The notes: generated by a model from the letters alone, not told the origin. A stretch of 64,000 nucleotides of DNA from Roseobacter insulae (GCF_019375555.1 NZ_JAHXDN010000009.1:1-64000); one strand, 5' to 3'. Numbered from the stretch's first letter, positions 7,484-16,104 are shown. A program made the numbers and translations.

Positions 7484-9985
7484 ATGAAAACCCAAGTCAA
7501 AGCCCTCGTTGTCGGCGGTGGTGCCGTCGGGACCTCCATTGCCTATCACCTCGCACGGGCGGGCTGGGACGATGTGATGCTGCTGGAGCGTGACGAGCTG
7601 ACCTCGGGCTCCACCTGGCATGCAGCCGGGTTGCTGCCCTATTTCAACATGTCTTATGCGACCACGCACATCCATGACTATTCCATCCGGTTCTACAAAA
7701 CGCTGGAGGCGGAAACCGGCCTGAATGCCGGTTTCGCCGTGGTCGGCAACCTGCGCATGGCGCAGACCGATGAACGTATGGACGAATACATGCTCTATGC
7801 CTCCACGGCCGAGACATGCGGCGTGCCATATGAATGGATGACACCCGATGAGATCAAGGCCAAATGGCCATTGATCCGCACCGACGACCTTAAGGGCGCG
7901 CTCTATCACCAGACCGACGGCTACATTAACCCCGCCGATGTCACAATGGCGATGGCCAAGGGGGCACGGCAGCGTGGGGTGATGATCGAACGCAAATGGC
8001 AGGCGGATGCGTTCCACTGGAACGGCACTCACTGGGAAGTGACAGCCACCAAGATGGCGGAGAAAGGCGGCAACCTCGTGCCGACCGACGAGCAGGTCGT
8101 GATCACCGCGGAACATGTGGTGACTGCCTCGGGCAACCATGCGCAGCGCACCGCCCGTATGCTGGGGATCAAGATGCCCGCCATCCCGGTCGAACATCAG
8201 TTTATCGTGATGGATCAGGACCCCGAGTTGGTGAAGTTCCGCGCCGAGGGCAATGTGGAGCACCCCGTTGTGCGTGATGCCGATGCGCAATCCTACGTAC
8301 GCGAGGAGCGCGGCGGCTGGATTCTCGGTGTCTATGAAAAAGGCGCGCCCGCGCGGTTCGAATACGGTGTGCCGGACAGTTTCCGCGCCGATCTCTTTCA
8401 GCTCGATCTGGAGCGGATCGAAGATCAATACATGGCGATGAACCACCGCATCCCGTCTTGTGAGGATTGCGGGCTGAAAGACGATTTCAACGGCCCGATC
8501 TGCTACACGCCGGACGGCAATCCGCTGGTGGGCCCGGCGCCGGGGCTGACAAATATGTGGCTGGCCGAAGGGTTCTCCTTCGGGATCACGGCGGCGGGGG
8601 GAACGGGGTATTACCTCGCGCAGATGATGGTTGAAGGCGAGGCGGAGATCGACATGGCCTCGCTCGACCCCAAGCGCTACGGCGACTGGATGACCACGGA
8701 GTTTGCCGCGCGCAAGAACGAGGAAGCCTATAACCACGTTTATATTCTGCACCACCCCGATGAAGAACGCCCGGCGTGCCGCCCCTTGCGAACATCGCCG
8801 GCCTATGACCGGCAGGCGGCCCGGGGCGCGCAGTTCGGCTGGGTGAACGGCTGGGAGCGTCCGAATTACTATGCACCGCAGGGCTTCAACGATCACGACA
8901 GCCGCTCTTTCCGTCGTGGCGGCTGGTGGCAATACGCTGTCGAAGAAGCACGGGCGATCCGCGAGGGCGTGGGCCTCATTGACGCCACTGCCTTCACTAA
9001 GCACCGGATCAGTGGACCCGGGGCGACGGCCTTTCTGGATTGGTTTACAACCAACAAGTTGCCAAAAGTCGGGCGCATCAATCTGACCTATGCGCTGACC
9101 AGCCACGGGACGACGCGAACGGAATACACCATCGTGCGGCGGGCCGAGGACGATTACTACCTCGTGTCCGCAGGTGCATGGCACGCCTATGATCAGGACT
9201 ACCTTTTCAAAACCATCGTGGACAAGGAAGAGGAATTTGGCCGGATCAACGCGCAGGATGTGACGACGCAATGGGGCGTTTTTGCCATTGCCGGTCCGAA
9301 ATCGCGCGATGTTCTGCAATCGGTGATCAAGGACGCAGACCCGGCCACGGCCCTGTCGAACAAGCGGTTCCCATGGCTGTCGGCCCGCCAGATCGAGCTG
9401 GGGATGTGTCCGGTAACCGCGATCCGCGTGGCTTATACCGGCGAATTGGGATGGGAGTTGCATCACCCGATCGAGATGCAGAACTATCTCTTTGATCTGC
9501 TGGAAAAGGCGGGTGAACCACATGGCATGAAGCTGGTGGGCGCGCGGGCGCAAAACTGGCTGCGGCAGGAGAAATCCTACCGCGCCTTCGGTACCGAGCT
9601 TGGCCGGGACGCGACGCCGCTCGAAGCCGATCTGCCGCGCTTTGTCGATCTGTCCAAGGAGTTTCACGGCAAAGACCGGATGCAGGCAACCGGCGTTCGG
9701 TCGCAATGCGTCACCCTGTTGATCGATGGGCCGGATGACGCCGATCCGTGGGGCCGCGAGGCGTTGTATGATGGCGATGCGCGTGTCGGGCGTCTGACCT
9801 CGGGCGGCTATTCCGTGGCCTTTGGCAAGAGCATCGGCATGGGGTACGTGACACCTGATCTGGCCGTTCCGGGTACGCCGCTAAAGGTCAAGATGTTTGA
9901 TCAGCTCTGGGATGCGCAAGTTGTCGAAGACAGCCCCTATGATCCTAAAAACGAGCGCATCCGGGTGGATGGCCAGGGCACCTGA
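7484..9985 (+). CDS. Dimethylglycine/sarcosine dehydrogenase-family flavoprotein (DAO + GcvT domains)
   Basis: An 833-residue protein with the architecture of dimethylglycine and sarcosine dehydrogenases. An N-terminal FAD oxidase starts VKALVVGGGAVGTSIAYHL, followed by an FAO_M linker and a C-terminal folate-binding GcvT/aminomethyltransferase module (about 470-825). His46 in GSTWHAAGLLP matches the histidine that binds FAD covalently in that family. The expected reaction is oxidative N-demethylation of a methylated glycine, with the one-carbon unit passed to tetrahydrofolate. ACGGAG precedes the ATG at 7484. It is transcribed alone, 208 bases after the previous gene. Which methylamine acid it uses is inference. 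Confidence 0.85.
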   Translation: MKTQVKALVVGGGAVGTSIAYHLARAGWDDVMLLERDELTSGSTWHAAGLLPYFNMSYATTHIHDYSIRFYKTLEAETGLNAGFAVVGNLRMAQTDERMDEYMLYASTAETCGVPYEWMTPDEIKAKWPLIRTDDLKGALYHQTDGYINPADVTMAMAKGARQRGVMIERKWQADAFHWNGTHWEVTATKMAEKGGNLVPTDEQVVITAEHVVTASGNHAQRTARMLGIKMPAIPVEHQFIVMDQDPELVKFRAEGNVEHPVVRDADAQSYVREERGGWILGVYEKGAPARFEYGVPDSFRADLFQLDLERIEDQYMAMNHRIPSCEDCGLKDDFNGPICYTPDGNPLVGPAPGLTNMWLAEGFSFGITAAGGTGYYLAQMMVEGEAEIDMASLDPKRYGDWMTTEFAARKNEEAYNHVYILHHPDEERPACRPLRTSPAYDRQAARGAQFGWVNGWERPNYYAPQGFNDHDSRSFRRGGWWQYAVEEARAIREGVGLIDATAFTKHRISGPGATAFLDWFTTNKLPKVGRINLTYALTSHGTTRTEYTIVRRAEDDYYLVSAGAWHAYDQDYLFKTIVDKEEEFGRINAQDVTTQWGVFAIAGPKSRDVLQSVIKDADPATALSNKRFPWLSARQIELGMCPVTAIRVAYTGELGWELHHPIEMQNYLFDLLEKAGEPHGMKLVGARAQNWLRQEKSYRAFGTELGRDATPLEADLPRFVDLSKEFHGKDRMQATGVRSQCVTLLIDGPDDADPWGREALYDGDARVGRLTSGGYSVAFGKSIGMGYVTPDLAVPGTPLKVKMFDQLWDAQVVEDSPYDPKNERIRVDGQGT

Positions 9986-9986
9986 G

Positions 9987-10637
9987 CTAGGCCCGGGACG
10001 CTATCAAGGCGAGGTTATTGGCCGGCATCTCGATCCGTTCGATCAACTTGGCACCGGCCGATGCCAGCCAGTCGACGACCTCCTCGTCGTTCTTGTAGCC
10101 GATCTCCGGATCGGCCGCGCGCAGGTCCGCGTCAAACCGCATATCCCCCGGGCTGGTCAGGTCACCACTGCGTTTGAATGGTCCGTAGAGGATGACTCTG
10201 CCCCGTGGCACCAGCGCGCCAACGGCCTCTGCTATAAGGGTTTTTGCCGGCTCTGAGCCAATCAGATGCAGCAGGTTGACGAGGATTATCAGGTCCTTGC
10301 CTGACAGGCTGTCACGCCACCCGGCCTGCGTGGCATCCAGCATCCGAGCGGGGGCTACGTTTTGCAGTGCGGCGTCGCGCACGTAGGCATCGATGCTGGC
10401 AATCCGCGCCGGATCAACGTCGGTAGGCTGCCAGATCAGATCGGGCAGAGCCTGTGCAAACGCAGTGACATGTTGACCGGTACCGCTGGCTATTTCCAAC
10501 GCATGGCCGGACCGGGGCGCATGGCTGCTGAGCAAACGGGTCAAGGCTTCGGCATTGCGTGCAGCTGCGGGGGCATGCAGTTTTACGCCATCGGCGGGCT
10601 GCGCGACGCTGGCGGTATCGGGAAGGCGCGTCGTCAT
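9987..10637 (-). CDS. DUF938-type class I SAM-dependent methyltransferase
   Basis: This 216-residue protein has the SAM-binding motif I ALEIASGTGQHVTAFA, then WQPTDVDPARIASIDAYV (motif II region) and ILVNLLHLIG (motif IV region). That combination with FDADLRAADPEIGYKN near the end matches the DUF938 family. The ATG at 10637 overlaps the stop of the upstream FAD oxidoreductase gene by four bases, so translation is probably coupled. It is the last gene of a three-gene operon. Its substrate is unknown, and the operon context does not settle it. Confidence 0.8.
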   Translation of the reverse strand: MTTRLPDTASVAQPADGVKLHAPAAARNAEALTRLLSSHAPRSGHALEIASGTGQHVTAFAQALPDLIWQPTDVDPARIASIDAYVRDAALQNVAPARMLDATQAGWRDSLSGKDLIILVNLLHLIGSEPAKTLIAEAVGALVPRGRVILYGPFKRSGDLTSPGDMRFDADLRAADPEIGYKNDEEVVDWLASAGAKLIERIEMPANNLALIASRA

Positions 10638-11704
10638 CGCAACCGGTCGGGTGTCAGGGCAGCCACGACGCTGGCATCCACGTTCGGCGGGTTGCCCAGA
10701 ACCAGATCCGCCACCAGCTGCGATGCGCCGGGGGCGGTCTGAAACCCGTATCCACCCTGACCCGCGCACCAGACAAACTCCGGCACCTCGGGATCACGTC
10801 CCAGAACCAGCGTTCTGTCGGGGGCAAAGCTGCGCAAGCCCGCCCAGCTCGATTGCAGCCGGGCCACGGGTTCTGTGACCATTTCTTCATAGAGAGCGAG
10901 GCCCTGCGCCAGTGTCAGGTCTTCGGCCCAGGCGTCATGAGGCTCCACCGGGTCTTCATCCGCCGGCGAGACAAGCAAAAACCCGGCGTCCGGCTTGGCA
11001 TACCATGTTTCATTAACGCCAAAGAAAATCGGCCATGATCGGATGTCATGGGCGCCCGGTGCGGGAATGCGCGCGATGGAGCGCCGGTGCGGGACAATGC
11101 TCATGGGCCTGATGCCCGCCATGCCCGCGACGGTATCTGCCCATGCGCCAGCTGCATTGATGAGTGTGGGGGCATGAAACCGGCGATCGCCGCAGGTGAC
11201 CTCCCATTCGCCGTCTGCGTGCGAAATCTGCTCAACGCGCTGCCCGGTCTCGACCGTGCCGCCGGAGGCCCGCACCATGCGCGCGAAATCCTGCAATAAC
11301 CGGTCCGTGTCAATGTCGTGCGCGTCCGCGTGATAGGCGGCAAAGGCAAGCTTTTGTGGATCCAGAACAGGCACAAAATCCATGGCTTCCGCCGGCGTGA
11401 TCGCCGTGGCGCCCAGCGTCGCCGTATCTCTCTCAAAATCTGCGCGTTCATGTGCCTGCGCGACGATCATCAAGCCGCGCGGACTGAGGTACCCACCATC
11501 CTGAAGGTAGCCGACGCTGGCGCGGTTCAGGGCTTGAACACTGGGCGCACCGTAGTTCTGTTCGATCAGCGCGGCAGAGCGTCCGGATGCGTGGTAGCCC
11601 AACGACGTCTCGGCCTCCAGAACCACGATGCGGGCGTGGTCTGACAGGCGCGCTGCGGCGGACAGACCGGCAATCCCGCCGCCAATGATGATGATGTCGG
11701 TCAT
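10634..11704 (-). CDS. FAD-dependent D-amino-acid oxidase/dehydrogenase family protein
   Basis: A 356-residue flavoprotein of the DAO (PF01266) fold. The FAD-binding GGGIAGLSAAARLSD is at residues 7-21, SLGYHASGRSAALIEQNYG follows, and the C-terminal substrate/FAD loop is VWCAGQGGYGFQTAPG. The SGRSAA and QGGYGFQ motifs resemble D-arginine dehydrogenase-like enzymes, so D-amino-acid deamination is the best guess. It overlaps the aldo/keto reductase stop by four bases (ATGA) and the methyltransferase start by four, forming one operon. It appears cytosolic, with no signal peptide. Confidence 0.83.
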   Translation of the reverse strand: MTDIIIIGGGIAGLSAAARLSDHARIVVLEAETSLGYHASGRSAALIEQNYGAPSVQALNRASVGYLQDGGYLSPRGLMIVAQAHERADFERDTATLGATAITPAEAMDFVPVLDPQKLAFAAYHADAHDIDTDRLLQDFARMVRASGGTVETGQRVEQISHADGEWEVTCGDRRFHAPTLINAAGAWADTVAGMAGIRPMSIVPHRRSIARIPAPGAHDIRSWPIFFGVNETWYAKPDAGFLLVSPADEDPVEPHDAWAEDLTLAQGLALYEEMVTEPVARLQSSWAGLRSFAPDRTLVLGRDPEVPEFVWCAGQGGYGFQTAPGASQLVADLVLGNPPNVDASVVAALTPDRLR

Positions 11705-12639
11705 GCCTGTTCTTCGATACGGTCCGTCGCCGGTGGAGGTGTCGGGCTCAGCGCAGACAGACGTGCATAGAGATCCGGGCTCATCTCGAAATCCTGTGCG
11801 GCGATCGAGGGGGCGAGTTGCTTTGCCGACCGGGCAGAGATGATCGGTGTCGGCCCCATCGGATGGGCGGCTACCCAGGCGACGGCCAGCGTCGCCGCAT
11901 CAATGCCAAGCTCTGTCGCGACGACGCTCAGCCCTTCGGCTGCCGCATGCATCCAGTCCAGACCATACCGCGCTGCATAGCGGTCATCTTCTGTCAGCCG
12001 TCCGCCCTGTCCGGCAGCATATTTTCCGGTCAGCAGACCGCCACCCAACGGCGAATACGGCGCGCAGGCTACGTCCATATCCGCACACATCGGCAGAATT
12101 TCAACTTCTGCCTGACGTTTCACGAGGTTGTACATCGGCTGCAGGATATCAACTGTCATATCAAATTTCGCGGCTATACCGATGGCTTTAACCACTTGCC
12201 ATGCCGCGAAATTCGACACCCCGATGTAGCGAATCCGGCCTTGCTGCTTCAACTCCGCCAGCGCCTCCATGCTTTCGTGCAGGTCGGTGTCCGGATCGAA
12301 ACGGTGCATGTAGAGGATATCGACAACATCGAGGCCCAGACGTTGTTGTGATATCGCAAAGGACTCTTGAATATTCCGTTTGGAGCCGCCGCCGGTATAG
12401 GCCGCCTTTGTCGCGATGATCAGCCGGTCACGCTGGTCCTGCAGGAAAGACCCCAGCAGAGTTTCGGACGCGCCCTCATTGTAGACATAGGCAGTGTCGA
12501 AATGCGTGATCCCGCCTGCTATCGCGGCGTCAAACATCGCGCGCGAGGCCGTTTCATCGGCGCGCCCGCCAAATTGCATGGTGCCAAAAGCGAGGCGGCT
12601 TGCGGGGGTTCCATCCGGACTGGTCAGTATTCTGGTCAT
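11701..12639 (-). CDS. Aldo/keto reductase
   Basis: This 312-residue NADPH-dependent (beta/alpha)8-barrel reductase has the catalytic tetrad region FDTAYVYNEG (Asp and Tyr), IATKAAY (Lys) and DILYMHRFDPDTDL (His). YIGVSNFAAWQV and YSPLGGGLLTGKY follow in the order of the YajO/Tas-like bacterial group. Length is usual. The Met at 12639 is the likely start; the 12 extra residues upstream resemble nothing. It is first in the operon with the DAO-type flavoprotein and DUF938 methyltransferase, and diverges from the ectC-like gene across 72 bases. The carbonyl substrate is unknown. Confidence 0.87.
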   Translation of the reverse strand: MTRILTSPDGTPASRLAFGTMQFGGRADETASRAMFDAAIAGGITHFDTAYVYNEGASETLLGSFLQDQRDRLIIATKAAYTGGGSKRNIQESFAISQQRLGLDVVDILYMHRFDPDTDLHESMEALAELKQQGRIRYIGVSNFAAWQVVKAIGIAAKFDMTVDILQPMYNLVKRQAEVEILPMCADMDVACAPYSPLGGGLLTGKYAAGQGGRLTEDDRYAARYGLDWMHAAAEGLSVVATELGIDAATLAVAWVAAHPMGPTPIISARSAKQLAPSIAAQDFEMSPDLYARLSALSPTPPPATDRIEEQA

Positions 12640-12711
12640 ACCGTCAGAAGTGGCACGCAGCGCGACGCCATGCAATATTCAATACGGGGCGATAGAGGAA
12701 ACGGGCTGACT

Positions 12712-13098
12712 ATGATCATTGCAGACAAAACGGGACTGGTGGGAACGGCACGGGATGCATCCGGCCCAGGGTGGCGCAGCCTTCGATTGCTGGTCAAATC
12801 CGATGGCATGGGGTTTTCGATGACCGAAACCAAGGTGCTGCCCGGGGCTGTTCTGACACTGCAATACAAGAACCACATCGAGGCATGTTACTGCATCGGA
12901 GGGTCGGGTACGGTCACCGAACTGGACAATGGTGCTGTCCACCGGATCGTCCCCGGCGTGCTTTATGCACCGGATGCGCATGACCGCCACGAAGTCCGCA
13001 ATGATGGCGTGGACCCGCTCCATCTGATCTGCGTGTTTTTGCCTGCGTTGCAGGGCGACGAAGTGCATGGGCCCGATGGCAGCTATGCCTCTGCGTGA
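12712..13098 (+). CDS. Solitary EctC-like protein (ectoine synthase homologue)
   Basis: This 128-residue cupin aligns along its whole length with L-ectoine synthase, which cyclises N-gamma-acetyl-diaminobutyrate. Key positions are at the canonical numbers: Trp21, Tyr52, His55, Glu57, Tyr85 and His93, so the iron ligands (Glu57, Tyr85, His93) are kept. The end reads FLPALQGDEVHGPDGSYAS, where classic EctC has Asn at the first Leu. No ectA, ectB or ectD lies nearby; the divergent neighbour is an aldo/keto reductase. It may therefore be an orphan EctC that uses imported or other diamino-acid substrates. It ends overlapping the convergent gene by 16 bases. Confidence 0.85.
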   Translation: MIIADKTGLVGTARDASGPGWRSLRLLVKSDGMGFSMTETKVLPGAVLTLQYKNHIEACYCIGGSGTVTELDNGAVHRIVPGVLYAPDAHDRHEVRNDGVDPLHLICVFLPALQGDEVHGPDGSYASA

Positions 13099-13376
13099 TG
13101 CCGCGTGGTTTCGGGTCTGACGTTCAAGACGAACCATATGACCTTGTCCCGGCTCATCTCGCAGGGGAAAAGGCGACCGCCGCGCGATAGCGCATAGTAA
13201 TTGAAGCTGATGTAGTCAGCTCCGCCGAGTTCCTCGGCCACGAGCTTGGTTGACCTTCCACCGCTAAACCGGGTTTTTGTTACGATATAGGGTGAGCCGT
13301 TCAGATGCGCGCGAAACGTGCCCCACGGGAGATTGTCCAAGGCAGTGCCGAAATCCGCAAGCTCTGTTCGTGTCAC
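13083..13376 (-). CDS. Conserved hypothetical protein downstream of plsY
   Basis: This 97-residue product is predicted from a GTG at 13376 that overlaps the plsY stop by four bases (GTGA). Internal text such as LPWGTFRAHLNGSPYIVTKT, VAEELGGADYISFNYY and LFPCEMSRDKVIWFV has the composition of a folded cytosolic protein. I recall similar sequences after plsY in other Rhodobacterales, but cannot verify this here. The frame is open upstream inside plsY, so the GTG start rests on the overlap. No function can be named. Confidence 0.65.
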   Translation of the reverse strand: MTRTELADFGTALDNLPWGTFRAHLNGSPYIVTKTRFSGGRSTKLVAEELGGADYISFNYYALSRGGRLFPCEMSRDKVIWFVLNVRPETTRHHAEA

Positions 13377-13981
13377 GTCTTCTGGCCGATTTTCGGCTCG
13401 GTTCCGGCGCGTATCCGCGCGATATTGGTCTTGTGGCGCCAGAATATGATCAGGGTCAGCAAGGCGCCCAGAATCAGGGCATCCGAGGCGCCCAGAAGCA
13501 GCATCAGGAAGGTCGAAGCAGCCGCCGCGAACAGTGCGCCCATGGATGAAATGCGCGTCAGAAGCGCCCCGATGAGCCAGGCAATACAGCAGCCGACCCC
13601 AACCGGGAAACTCAGCGCCAGCACAATGCCGAGAAAGGTGGCCACTCCCTTGCCGCCGGCAAATCGCAGCCAGATCGGGTAGCAATGCCCCAGCATCGCC
13701 ATCAGACCGGCGATCTGTGCGGTATCCTCACCGCCCATGGACCTCGCCAGCAAAACCGCCGCTGCCCCCTTGCCACCATCCAGCAGCAGTGTCAGCGCGG
13801 CGGCGGTTTTGTTTCCGGTGCGCAGAACATTCGTTGCGCCGATATTCCCCGAACCGATCTGGCGCAGGTTACCAAGGCCCATCACATGTGCGAGCACCAT
13901 GCCGAAGGGAATGGACCCGAGAAGATAGCCAACCAGCCCCCAGAGGGCGAGCACGGCGGCGGAGTGTTCAATGATCGGCAT
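13373..13981 (-). CDS. plsY: Glycerol-3-phosphate acyltransferase PlsY
   Basis: A 202-residue inner-membrane enzyme that transfers the acyl group from acyl-phosphate to glycerol-3-phosphate, the first step of phospholipid synthesis. The three PlsY motifs are present: LLGSIPFGMVLA followed by GSGNIGATNVLRTG, the central LLLDGGKGAAAVLLAR, and RFAGGKGVATFLGIVLA. Five hydrophobic segments fit the known topology. The start codon overlaps the upstream dihydroorotase-like stop by one base (TGATG) and the stop overlaps the next gene, so it sits inside the pyrB-led operon. Confidence 0.95.
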   Translation of the reverse strand: MPIIEHSAAVLALWGLVGYLLGSIPFGMVLAHVMGLGNLRQIGSGNIGATNVLRTGNKTAAALTLLLDGGKGAAAVLLARSMGGEDTAQIAGLMAMLGHCYPIWLRFAGGKGVATFLGIVLALSFPVGVGCCIAWLIGALLTRISSMGALFAAAASTFLMLLLGASDALILGALLTLIIFWRHKTNIARIRAGTEPKIGQKT

Positions 13982-15264
13982 CAGGTCCTCTCGTACACGC
14001 AGGTTCCGGCGACATATGTGGCCAGTACCTTGCCTTGCATGCGCGCCCCGTCAAAGGGTGTATTTCGGGATTTTGAGCATAGTGTGGCGCGGTCCATCAG
14101 GAAGGGGGCGTCCGGATCGAAAAGCACAAGATCGGCAGGGCTGCCGATCGTCAGGCGACCACTGTCCAGCCCGAGACGTTTCGCAGGGTTCAGGGACAAG
14201 GCACGCCAGATCGTGGGTAATTGGATCAGGCCCGCATGATAAAGCCGCATCGCTGCGGGCAGCAGGGTTTCAAGTGCCACGGCACCGGAGGCCGCTTCTT
14301 CGAAGGGCAGGCGCTTGCTCTCTTCATCCTGCGGCGTGTGCATCGACGAGATGATGTCAATAAGGCCGGATCGTACCGCCTCGGCCACGGCCAACCTGTC
14401 CTGTTCATCACGCAGCGGCGGCTTGAGCTTGAAAAACGTGCGGTAGTCGGCAATGTCCAGTGCGTTCAGCGTCAGATGGTGGATCGACGTCCCGGCGGTC
14501 ACATCAAGCCCATTCGCCTTTGCCCGCTCCAGGGCGGGAAGCGCGCGGGCGCAGGTGATCTGATCCGCGTGGTAGCGCGCACCGGTCATTTCGATCAGGG
14601 CGATGTCACGATCCAGCGCCATCCGTTCGGCCATGGGCGATACGGACGGCAATCCGCGCAGCGAGGCGAATTTTCCCGACGTTGCAGCGGCCCCTTTGCT
14701 GAGGCCGGGATCCTGCGGGTGTGCAACAACCAATGCCCCAAGGCTGCGCGCATATGTCAGCGCACGCGAAAACACCTTGGTGTCGGTCACCACGCGGTCG
14801 CAATCGGTAAAGGCCACCGCGCCCGCATCCATGAGAAACCCGATCTCGGTCATTTCGCGGCCCTCCCGCCCCTTCGTCAGGGCGGCCATGGGCAGGACAT
14901 TGACCGGGGCAACCTCGTTGGCGCGCCGGGTGACGAATTCCAGCGTCTCGGGGCTGTCGATGGCCGGTTCGGTGTCGGGACGCGTCACCATGGTTGTGAT
15001 ACCACCCGTTGCCGCGGCAAGACCGGCCGACCGGTAGCTCTCCTTATGCCGTTCGCCGGGTTCGCAGACCTTGACACCCAGATCGACGATGCCCGGCGCG
15101 AGATACTTGAGATGACAGTCGATCACCCGCCCGGATGTCAGCCGCGGCGCATCCTTTGGCAGGCGCTTGGTAATGCGCCCGTCTTCGACCACGAGGCCTC
15201 CGACCGCGATCTCATCCGTTTCGGGATCGACAAGGCGCGCATTCAGAAATGTCAGTTTCGTCAT
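13981..15264 (-). CDS. Dihydroorotase-like protein without metal ligands (probable non-catalytic PyrC')
   Basis: This 427-residue amidohydrolase-fold protein is clearly related to class I dihydroorotase (CLKYLAPG-like entry, GGITTMVTRPDTEPAIDSPE, GTSIHHLTLNALD). The catalytic signature is lost. The HxH that follows PGxVD is replaced by GIVDLGVKVCEPGE (Asp61 onward), the metal-ligand stretch HVxHIS reads YHADQIT, and the catalytic TDHAPH reads SSMHTPQDEE. Known non-catalytic homologues (PyrC' of Pseudomonas) assemble with aspartate carbamoyltransferase, and pyrB heads this same operon. The ATG at 15264 is chosen over an upstream extension to 15303. An active dihydroorotase should exist elsewhere. 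Confidence 0.85.
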   Translation of the reverse strand: MTKLTFLNARLVDPETDEIAVGGLVVEDGRITKRLPKDAPRLTSGRVIDCHLKYLAPGIVDLGVKVCEPGERHKESYRSAGLAAATGGITTMVTRPDTEPAIDSPETLEFVTRRANEVAPVNVLPMAALTKGREGREMTEIGFLMDAGAVAFTDCDRVVTDTKVFSRALTYARSLGALVVAHPQDPGLSKGAAATSGKFASLRGLPSVSPMAERMALDRDIALIEMTGARYHADQITCARALPALERAKANGLDVTAGTSIHHLTLNALDIADYRTFFKLKPPLRDEQDRLAVAEAVRSGLIDIISSMHTPQDEESKRLPFEEAASGAVALETLLPAAMRLYHAGLIQLPTIWRALSLNPAKRLGLDSGRLTIGSPADLVLFDPDAPFLMDRATLCSKSRNTPFDGARMQGKVLATYVAGTCVYERT

Positions 15265-15319
15265 GGCCGCATGCTCCGCGCAAGAATTTCCGTCAGATCG
15301 CAAGGCACACAGAGAGCGT

Positions 15320-15421
15320 TCATGCGCCCACCCACAGCATCAGACCGACGACGCCAAAGGCCACGATCAATGCAATGAGTGCGATGCGCCCGGACATCCT
15401 GGGGTCTTTGGGGTCGTTCAT
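15320..15421 (-). CDS. 33-residue single-span membrane protein
   Basis: A short frame between the 180-residue gene and the dihydroorotase-like gene encodes MNDPKDPRMSGRI, then a continuous hydrophobic helix (about residues 13-32, ending MLWVGA) and a TGA stop. All genes here run the same way with gaps of only 19 and 55 bases. An AAGG lies about 10 bases before the ATG. The charged N-terminus plus one helix is typical of real small membrane proteins. Expression is not shown. Confidence 0.5.
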   Translation of the reverse strand: MNDPKDPRMSGRIALIALIVAFGVVGLMLWVGA

Positions 15422-15440
15422 GCTTTCAAAGCCTTATGGA

Positions 15441-15983
15441 TCATGCCAGCAACCACCAAACGGCCAGCGCAACAAGACCGATCAGACCCAGTATGACCAT
15501 CGCACTTCCGGCCGGACCGCGCGGTGGCACGGGTGGGTCTGATGCTGCCACGCCGCTGTAGGGTTTGGCGCTGTCCGCGGTGATCGGAGTGACATCATCG
15601 CTGGGTCTGGCCTCTGTATACGTGCCGATGAGTGTCAGCTCCGGGCTCGGGGTCAAGGTCGTTTCAGCGCCGGCGAAACTGTCGGAAAACAGCAAAAGGA
15701 CGTATCCGTCCAACCCGTCGAGTTTGCCGCGGTCCGCCGCCAGTTGCTCGTCCCCGACAGCGTACCCCTCTCCCAGGTACCCGCTCAGGCCCACTCCGGT
15801 CAGGTCGGAGACGGGAAAGATTTCGGTGCTCGAGGTATTCAGGTGCGGGCTGTTCAAAAGCTGTCGGGCCACGTCGGGCTTTGGCTGTGTCTTGAGCGTG
15901 TCGGCAACTTCGCCGGGTGGCAGGTTTACGGCGAAAACGCGAATCTTACTGCGTTCGTTTGCCTTGATGATCACATCGCTCAT
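15441..15983 (-). CDS. Hypothetical tail-anchored protein in the pyrB operon
   Basis: This 180-residue protein has a soluble N-terminal part (about 1-150) beginning SDVIIKANERSKIRVFAVNL and a single C-terminal hydrophobic helix (AMVILGLIGLVALAVWWLLA, about 161-180) that would anchor it in the inner membrane. A Pro/Ala-rich linker (DPPVPPRGPAG) precedes the helix. No catalytic motif is visible and I do not recognise the family. It lies 121 bases after pyrB on the same strand. The position suggests it is co-transcribed with aspartate carbamoyltransferase, but a link to pyrimidine synthesis is not proven. Confidence 0.7.
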   Translation of the reverse strand: MSDVIIKANERSKIRVFAVNLPPGEVADTLKTQPKPDVARQLLNSPHLNTSSTEIFPVSDLTGVGLSGYLGEGYAVGDEQLAADRGKLDGLDGYVLLLFSDSFAGAETTLTPSPELTLIGTYTEARPSDDVTPITADSAKPYSGVAASDPPVPPRGPAGSAMVILGLIGLVALAVWWLLA

Positions 15984-16104
15984 GCAACTGTCTCCTGCGT
16001 TTGAGGCAGCCTGCCATCACCGGCGCGTTTTTCGGTATCCCCGCCAGATATGATGCGCAAGCCAGATGATCGGTTGCGGCCTCGCAGCCCGTGCCAGGCA
16101 CCGC

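Noticed and set aside
7457-9706. Very long antisense open frame (about 749 codons) opposite the DMGDH-like gene
   Set aside because: His/Arg/Pro-rich composition and no motifs; a GC-rich shadow of the real gene.
12367-12711. Upstream extension of the EctC-like frame by 115 codons
   Set aside because: It is antisense to the aldo/keto reductase gene and EctC proteins begin at the MIV/MII-type residue found at 12712.
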